The position numbers and the translations under genes were made by a program. A stretch of DNA of 64,000 nt from Belnapia mucosa (GTDB lineage: Bacteria > Pseudomonadota > Alphaproteobacteria > Acetobacterales > Acetobacteraceae): NCBI RefSeq assembly GCF_016775475.1, contig NZ_JAEUXJ010000014.1:52606-116605 (forward strand), in the 5' to 3' direction. The number at the start of each line of letters is the position of its first letter. Position 1 is the first letter of the stretch. Below the pieces are notes generated by a model. The model made no database searches. It was not told the DNA's origin and saw only the letters and a list, made by a program, of their open reading frames with translations. Positions 59,396-64,000 of the stretch are shown in pieces.

Positions 59396-60673
59396 TCAGG
59401 GGTCGCTCGGCAGGGCGGCGTAGCGGGCCTCGAGGTCAGCCACTCCGGCGCGTTCCGCCAATTCCTGCCGCCCTGCGGCGAGAACCAGGTCGGCGTGGCG
59501 CCGCAGCGCGGCACGGCGTTCCGGTGCCCGCTCCGCTGTCAGCACGGCACCGAGCACCTCCATCAGACGGAGGAGGACGGCAGCTGAACTTGCGCCGTTC
59601 TGCCGGACCATGTGGAACATCGCATCGAGCAGCCCATCATAGGTCACTCTGCGTCGGAACAGGACGGCGCGCCCGCCGCGTAGCACGGCCCGTCCCGGCA
59701 GGTGCCGGTCCGTCATGCCGCACAGCACGTCTCCGAAGCGGTCGAGCACCGCAATGGCCGTAAAGGGGTCGTTGATACCAGGGGAGAGAGCACGGACCGC
59801 GACCTCCGTGAGCTGGCGCACGGCGAATTCCAGGTCCTGCGCCGCGGCCCGTCGGTCGCCGAGGCTCAAGGCGTCGCGCACCCGCCCGCTCGCCTCCTCC
59901 GCCAGTGTCGCTGGAAACACTTCGGCCAAGGGCACGCCGGGGAAGAGGTAATCGCCCGGACGCACGAGGAGAACCAAGGTCGCTCCTTGCTTCGCCGCCC
60001 AGTTCGCAAGGTCCTCCTCGTCGAGCGCGCGGAGGTAACCGCCTTGCCCCAGGGTCACGGGACAGCCCGGCAGGGGGGCACTGGCCGGCTCGGCCTCCGG
60101 TCGGTCGAGAGTCAGCCGGGCAACCGCGTCGCGCAGTTCTGCATGCACGGTGCCGATCACGGTTTCAACGTTGATGCCGGAGGCGATGTGGTGAACGAAC
60201 CAGGTGAGCGTGCCAACGCAGAGAAGGGCCAGGACGAGTGCGCCGGTGACACCCAAATGGGGCACGAAGGACCCCTCTTCGACCGACCGCACGGTTCGCA
60301 GCACGACGAGGACGTAGACGAAGGTGCCGAGGAACACCCCCAGGGCCACCTGGTTGCCTGCATCGCGGACGAAGTTGCGGAGCAGCCGCGGCCCCATCTG
60401 TCCGGATGCAAGGGAGAGCGCAGCGACCGTGATGGAGAAGGTCGTGCCCGCGACACCGATGGTAGAGGTGGCGATGCCGCCCAGCAGGGTCCGGGCGCCC
60501 GCCTCGCCGCCCGCGTAGAGCCAGCCCTCGGGTAGCAGGGACCGGGCCCAATCCGAGCGCTCGGCCCAGATCGTCGCCTCTCCAAGGACGATCCCCAGAA
60601 GGGCAAGGATCGCAGGGCGAAGCCAGAAGGTATCCCCGAGCGCCTCCAGCCGCTCGCGCAAGGTGGTGCTCAT
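59396..60673 (-). CDS. DUF2254 membrane protein
   Basis: Predicted 425 aa; start 60673 (MSTTLRERLEALGD) overlaps the stop of the upstream YjdF-like gene (ATGA). Hydrophobic helices at about 18-35, 65-90, 105-125 and 140-165 (LRPAILALLGIVLGEATIW, VALGVFLGTFVYVLVVL, VTGALVLALLCVGTLTWFV). Family core segments: TTFSITVAALSLASGQMGPRLLRNFVRD (in pieces), HHIASGINVETVI and VRALSPGINDPFTAIAVLDRF. DUF2254 proteins are predicted inner-membrane proteins of unknown function. Confidence 0.88.
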   Translation of the reverse strand: MSTTLRERLEALGDTFWLRPAILALLGIVLGEATIWAERSDWARSLLPEGWLYAGGEAGARTLLGGIATSTIGVAGTTFSITVAALSLASGQMGPRLLRNFVRDAGNQVALGVFLGTFVYVLVVLRTVRSVEEGSFVPHLGVTGALVLALLCVGTLTWFVHHIASGINVETVIGTVHAELRDAVARLTLDRPEAEPASAPLPGCPVTLGQGGYLRALDEEDLANWAAKQGATLVLLVRPGDYLFPGVPLAEVFPATLAEEASGRVRDALSLGDRRAAAQDLEFAVRQLTEVAVRALSPGINDPFTAIAVLDRFGDVLCGMTDRHLPGRAVLRGGRAVLFRRRVTYDGLLDAMFHMVRQNGASSAAVLLRLMEVLGAVLTAERAPERRAALRRHADLVLAAGRQELAERAGVADLEARYAALPSDP

Positions 60674-61083
60674 GGCGCCCCCTGGCGGGGTGCGCGCCGG
60701 AACCGCAGGGCGAGGACCGCCGCCGCCACCGCTCCGGCGGTATCCATGACGATGTCGATCACCGTATCGTCCTTTCCCTTGATGACGTTGCCGGAGGCGA
60801 AGCGGTCGAATACCCATTCCGCGACTTCCCAAAGCGCCCCGATGGCGACGCCCGTAGAGGCAACCAGGAGGACAAAAAGGACGGTTCGCCCTTCCCGAAT
60901 ACCGTCGCTGAGAATCATGACCGCGAGCCAGAAAGTCAGAGCAAGGATGGTGGCGGCGTGGAGGAACCGGTCGAACCACCAGAAGGCGGCATAAAGGTCG
61001 AAGGCGTAGCCCGCCATGTTTGCCGCCAGAAGGGCGGCCGCTAGTCCCCAAGCGACGGTGTGTCCCTTGCCGGTCCTGCCCAT
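60670..61083 (-). CDS. YjdF-like (DUF2238) small membrane protein
   Basis: Predicted 137 aa; Met at 61083 (MGRTGKGHTVAWGL) fits the first helix better than the upstream start at 61188. Three to four helices. WWFDRFLHAATILALTFWLAVM, GALWEVAEWVFDRF and DTVIDIVMDTAGAVAAAVLA match the DUF2238/YjdF signature (FDxxxH, WEIxEW, DTxxDxxMD). Role unknown. Coupled by ATGA overlap to DUF2254 and divergent from the DUF421 gene. Confidence 0.85.
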   Translation of the reverse strand: MGRTGKGHTVAWGLAAALLAANMAGYAFDLYAAFWWFDRFLHAATILALTFWLAVMILSDGIREGRTVLFVLLVASTGVAIGALWEVAEWVFDRFASGNVIKGKDDTVIDIVMDTAGAVAAAVLALRFRRAPRQGAP

Positions 61084-61174
61084 GATGTGTCCCCGCTTCC
61101 CGGCGAAAGCCCACTTTCCGGTTGCAACGGCACGACGCAGCGAAAGTTGGGCTCCAGGCAGAAGGAGGGGCGGG

Positions 61175-61669
61175 ATGTTCTTCGACAACTGGACGGGACT
61201 GCTGCGGGTCGTGGTAGTCGGGATCCTCGCCTATACCGCGTTGGTGCTACTGCTGCGGGTGACGGGCAAGCGCACGCTCTCCAAGATGAATGCCTTCGAC
61301 CTCATTGTGACGGTCGCGCTAGGCTCCACCCTGGCGACGGTGCTGCTGAGCAAGGATGTTGCCCTCGCCGAGGGCATCACGGCCTTCGCGCTTCTGGTCC
61401 TGCTGCAATATGCCATCACCTGGCTCTCGGTCCGCTCGGACCGCGTGCGCAGCTTCGTCAAAGCGGAGCCCTGCCTGCTGCTCAGCGACGGCCGCTTCCT
61501 CCACGCTGCGATGCGGCGGGAGCGGGTAACCGAGGACGAGGTCCAGGCTGCGGCTCGTGCGCAAGGAATAGCATCGCTCGATGACGTGGCGGCGGCGGTC
61601 CTGGAAACCGACGGAAGTTTTTCGGTGATTCGGCGGACCACCAATTCCGCGGGGTCATCGGCCGGTTAG
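61175..61669 (+). CDS. YetF/DUF421 membrane protein
   Basis: Predicted 164 aa, after GAAGGAGGGGCGGG. Three N-terminal helices (LLRVVVVGILAYTALVLLLRV, FDLIVTVALGSTLATVLLS, ITAFALLVLLQYAITWLS) followed by a cytoplasmic DUF421 domain: RVRSFVKAEPCLLLSDGRFLHAAMRRERVTEDEV (in pieces) and VLETDGSFSVIRRT. GKRTLSKMNAFDLIVTVALGS is the strongest family mark. Membrane-anchored proteins of unknown biochemical role, linked to spore or envelope stress in other bacteria. Divergent from the YjdF-like gene. Confidence 0.88.
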   Translation: MFFDNWTGLLRVVVVGILAYTALVLLLRVTGKRTLSKMNAFDLIVTVALGSTLATVLLSKDVALAEGITAFALLVLLQYAITWLSVRSDRVRSFVKAEPCLLLSDGRFLHAAMRRERVTEDEVQAAARAQGIASLDDVAAAVLETDGSFSVIRRTTNSAGSSAG

Positions 61670-61688
61670 GTGCCAAGCCCGCGCCGCA

Positions 61689-62537
61689 TTAACGCCCGCC
61701 TTCACTGAGTTGCCACTGCACAGCGAATGCGATCTGGAAGCTCGGCGAATCCCGGTTGGTCCCGACACCTGCGGCCAGACCGAGCACCGTTCCGCCCTGC
61801 AACCTGTGGCGGATCCCGGCCTGGACCACGCTGTAATCGCGGTCTCCGCGCTCCTGCTGCTCCCGAGCGTAGGTTACGACCAGCGCCGTGTCACGGGACA
61901 CCGCTTGCCCGACCGAGGCGTTGATGAGGAAGCGGTTCGGCCGCTCTCCCGGCTGCGGATTGAGGCGCGCTGCCCAGCCGAGATTGACATGAATGCCGAG
62001 CGGCCGTTCCCCACCGCGGAATGTCTTGCCGATCAGGGCCACAGCCTCAGTCTCGTAGCCAGGCCTGCCCGGTCCGTAGAGCGTCCGCACCCGCCCGAGC
62101 AGGCCTACGGCCGGGAATGCGCCCTGGCCATCGCTGAGCTGGTACATTGCGCCAAGCCGCGTCGCTCCGCCCCATGATCCGCGACCTGCCTCCTCCGGGT
62201 CGCCGGAAAGGTCCGTGACGGTGCCCAGCTTGCGCCTGGTCTCGAGGTTGCCATAGGCACCGGTCTGGCCAAGGCGGAACTCAAGGCCCGGCACGACTCC
62301 CATCTCGAGTTCCGTCTCCGCCACCCCCGTGTCGCGGACACGGCCGCGGCGGGCCCGCTCGTAGGATCCGACGAAGGCGACCTCCGTCGCGCCGGGCGGG
62401 GCAGCGATGGGATCGGTGATCTCGAACGGGTCGTCCGCCAGTTCGATCGGCTCGTCCTGCGCCACGGCGGACCGGACCATGGCAAGGAGGAGGAGCATTG
62501 CCGCGCGGGCGAGAGCAGTCAGAAGGCGGTGGAGCAT
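61689..62537 (-). CDS. Predicted outer-membrane beta-barrel protein
   Basis: Predicted 282 aa; start 62537 (MLHRLLTALARAAMLLLLAM). Signal peptide with a cut near AVAQD. The mature part alternates hydrophobic and polar residues in many short strands (TEVAFVGSYERAR, LEFRLGQTGAY, GIHVNLGWAARL, TALVVTYAREQQ, SFQIAFAVQWQL), typical of a beta-barrel near 12 strands of the transporter or MetA-pathway-of-phenol type. It lacks a C-terminal Phe. Function not identifiable. The gene runs on the minus strand, tail-to-tail with DUF421. Confidence 0.65.
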   Translation of the reverse strand: MLHRLLTALARAAMLLLLAMVRSAVAQDEPIELADDPFEITDPIAAPPGATEVAFVGSYERARRGRVRDTGVAETELEMGVVPGLEFRLGQTGAYGNLETRRKLGTVTDLSGDPEEAGRGSWGGATRLGAMYQLSDGQGAFPAVGLLGRVRTLYGPGRPGYETEAVALIGKTFRGGERPLGIHVNLGWAARLNPQPGERPNRFLINASVGQAVSRDTALVVTYAREQQERGDRDYSVVQAGIRHRLQGGTVLGLAAGVGTNRDSPSFQIAFAVQWQLSEGGR

Positions 62538-62716
62538 CGGGCCCCCTGGCGGCGGAGGCACCCACAGTGACAGGGGCGCCAGTCTCAATAGTTGAACCCG
62601 CGACGGTGTCGTCCGTTCCTGGCTCGCCGCCGTTCTCGACAATGGACCTTCAGGAACTCTCTGCCGGAGAACTCCGATGCAAAGCTCCGCTCGGGGTCAG
62701 GCCGGAAGCTCTCAGA

Positions 62717-62768
62717 CCCTGTTTGCGAAAGGGTGACGGGACCGGGTTGACGGGCGGATTCTGGCCCG
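62717..62768 (+). repeat. IS-end-like direct repeat, copy 1
   Basis: CCCTGTTTGCGAAAGGGTGA at 62717-62736 and the bases up to TCTGGCCCGTC match the copy at 63601-63652 with only about five differences. Same orientation. It stands alone, without a transposase, just downstream (in gene sense) of the RutB-like gene. Confidence 0.65.
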
Positions 62769-62796
62769 TCCCGTGCATGGCGCTGCGCCCTCCGTA

Positions 62797-63525
62797 TCAG
62801 TCTGCGGGGCCTCCGCCCCCATTCCAGTGTCTCTTCTCGGCCAGCGCTTCGATGAACCGCTCTGAGTCCGACACCCACCCAAACATTGTTTTCATCATCA
62901 ACAATGACGCCTCGTGGTTAGTCCTCGGCAGATTGTTCCCAATGGGCTCCGCTGTGCAATCGGCCAGAACAACGCAGCGGTAATCCCGGTACATCGCATC
63001 CCTCACAGTCGCTTCTACGCAGACACTTGTCGTGCAGCCTGTCACGATGAGATGCGTGATGCCCCGCTCTTTGAGCACATGGTCGAGATTGGTCTGGAAG
63101 AACCCGCTGAACCGGCGCTTGGAGACGACGATATCGTTCTCGCGTGGAATAAGCTGGGGCAGAATCTCCGTATTCCACGTCCCCTCGACGAGAATACGGC
63201 TTCGCCGACCATCCGGTGCGGTGATCTCCTCGCCTACACCCAGTGGCCTGTGCTTGACGACCCCGGTGCTGCTGAGGTCGGCAATGTGTTCCATTTTCAG
63301 GTAGACAATCGGGAGCCCGGCCGCCCGAGCGGTGGCCAGGACGCGTGCCGTGGGCTCGACCACCCGCTCGATTGGCGTGATGTCGATCCCTGCTCGATCG
63401 AACATGCCGCCCCGGGCGCCGAAGTCGTTCTGCATATCGATAACCAGCACAGCGCACCACTCGCGGCCGATCGTGATAGGCTCGGGTTGAGCAGCGAGGA
63501 GGAACAGTTGGGTTGCGGCTTGCAT
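62797..63525 (-). CDS. RutB-like isochorismatase-family amidohydrolase
   Basis: Predicted 242 aa; start 63525 (MQAATQLFLLA) after GGCGGGAGAAAG. Triad: Asp30 in VLVIDMQNDF, Lys in VVSKRRFSGFFQT, Cys in GCTTSVCVEATVRDA. The SKRRFSGFF and GTWNTEILPQL segments and the tail RTNHEASLLMMKTMFGWV resemble ureidoacrylate amidohydrolase (RutB)-type enzymes, which release carbamate from ureido acids. AT-richer than its neighbours to the eye, and lying between two direct copies of an IS-end sequence, so probably a transferred gene. Distinct from the cysteine hydrolase at 17472. Confidence 0.85.
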   Translation of the reverse strand: MQAATQLFLLAAQPEPITIGREWCAVLVIDMQNDFGARGGMFDRAGIDITPIERVVEPTARVLATARAAGLPIVYLKMEHIADLSSTGVVKHRPLGVGEEITAPDGRRSRILVEGTWNTEILPQLIPRENDIVVSKRRFSGFFQTNLDHVLKERGITHLIVTGCTTSVCVEATVRDAMYRDYRCVVLADCTAEPIGNNLPRTNHEASLLMMKTMFGWVSDSERFIEALAEKRHWNGGGGPAD

Positions 63526-63600
63526 CGGCTTTCTCCCGCCCGGTAGCCCCAAAGATCAAGCCACGCTCGCGTCTTCCGGGCCAAGATCCATTTCCTTAAA

Positions 63601-63652
63601 CCCTGTTTACGAAGGGGTGACGGGACCGGGTTGACGGGCTGATCCTGGCCCC
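63601..63652 (+). repeat. IS-end-like direct repeat, copy 2, left end of a truncated IS5-type element
   Basis: CCCTGTTTACGAAGGGGTGA at 63601-63620, then CGGGACCGGGTTGACGGGC, leads into the transposase start about 70 bases on, so this copy marks the left end of the element. The terminal bases CCCTGTTT are the likely inverted-repeat tip; the right end is not in the window. Confidence 0.65.
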
Positions 63653-63692
63653 TCGGGCGGCGATGCGGGCAGTTTCCTGGCTGGAGACCGCC

Positions 63693-63926
63693 ATGTGGAC
63701 GCCCGGCGATCGCGCGCTGGTAGGGGATTTCGGCTCCGGCCAAGCGCTGACGGATGAGCAGTTTCGACTACTGGAGCCACTGATCCCGCCCGCCAAGCCG
63801 GAAGGGCGGCCGCGCACGACGGACCTCCGGAACCTGCTGGACGGGCTGTTCTATTTGGTGCGCACCGGCTGTCAGTGGCGGCACCTGCCACCGCCTCCGG
63901 CTTTCCCGCCGTGGCGCACGGTGTAG
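63693..63926 (+). pseudogene. Truncated IS5-family transposase (N-terminal DUF4096 part)
   Basis: From ATG 63693 the frame reads MWTPGDRALVGDFGSGQAL, LTDEQFRLLEPLIPPAKPEGRPRT (in pieces), DLLDGLFYLVRTGCQWRHLPPPPAFPPWRTV-type sequence (LRNLLDGLFYLVRTGCQWRH, then FPPWRTV) and stops at TAG 63924-63926. Family members continue with YGYFR and the DDE catalytic domain, which is absent. The sequence after 63926 does not resemble the rest of the transposase, so the element is broken, probably by another insertion or deletion. Confidence 0.85.
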
Positions 63927-64000
63927 ATAGTCCGTTCGCAATCGACAAAAGGACTCTCGTTCGCCATCCGGTCCGGTGGGGATCACGTAGCGGATTTCGA
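63927..64000 (-). other. Unidentified sequence at the right edge, possibly another gene end
   Basis: The minus strand reads EIRYVIPTGPDGERESFCRL with no stop from the edge into the transposase remnant. It may be the beginning of another (mobile) element. Too short to name. Confidence 0.25.

Noticed and set aside
1..64000. CRISPR array
   Set aside because: I saw no regularly spaced repeats; the only repeated elements are the IS ends, the 16-bp palindromes and the binding-protein relic.

Overview
The window is GC-rich chromosomal DNA, most like an alphaproteobacterium of the Acetobacteraceae (Roseomonas-like). Support comes from the strong GC bias at third codon positions, the divergent hslVU / hisB-hisH-hisA block, and the abundance of Bug (TctC-like) solute receptors. 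The genus is an inference from gene content; there is no rRNA gene in the window to confirm it, and I recognised no tRNA gene.

Layout. 1-3.6 kb: the tail of a DUF4198 protein, a hydroxyacid dehydrogenase, a mosaic of decayed gene pieces (molybdenum hydroxylase plus peptide-ABC ATPase) and an SDR. 3.6-10.3 kb: an FAD oxidase, then a TetR regulator divergent from an M24 peptidase - GAF - Bug - Bug - flavin reductase operon, with a palindromic operator candidate between them. 10.6-16.4 kb: accessory genes (DUF1127, crotonase, LysR, frameshifted DMT exporter, GST, MFS, NTF2-like). 16.5-26.6 kb: asparaginase-like/cysteine hydrolase pair, a ThDP enzyme, an HWE-type kinase, a lactate-permease-type carrier, ureidoglycine aminohydrolase, a desaturase and a MetX-like hydrolase. 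26.6-32.5 kb: a second sensor kinase, a stand-alone receiver, and a complete ferredoxin reductase - ferredoxin - CYP153 operon.

32.7-42.2 kb is the most core-like part: amidohydrolase, ABC exporter, hslU, hslV, then hisB, DUF2628, hisH, GNAT, hisA and a dienelactone hydrolase. 42.4-45.9 kb: MgtC-like protein, a Bug receptor convergent with a LysR gene, and an EamA permease. 45.9-52.7 kb is a tightly coupled minus-strand acyl-CoA operon (Bug receptor, enoyl-CoA hydratase, two acyl-CoA dehydrogenases, CoA ligase, TetR). Its promoter region carries two identical 16-bp palindromes shared with a divergent pair of substrate-binding proteins, which looks like a closed autoregulatory circuit.

55.8-64 kb is accessory: a small cysteine-patterned secreted protein, a TAXI receptor, another Bug receptor, decayed gene fragments (one a degenerate copy of the 3' end of the binding-protein gene at 54.5 kb), a membrane-protein trio, a predicted outer-membrane protein, and a RutB-like hydrolase lying between two direct copies of an IS-type end sequence, followed by a truncated IS5-type transposase.

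Overall the window looks like a versatile organic-acid/amide/alkane scavenger: eight extracytoplasmic receptors without one adjacent permease, several ligand-responsive regulators, and acyl-CoA and P450 oxidation. The best leads for something under-described are the TetR double-palindrome circuit, the M24-GAF-twin-Bug operon, the mirror-cysteine secreted protein, the asparaginase homologue lacking its active-site Asp, and the IS-end-flanked hydrolase.
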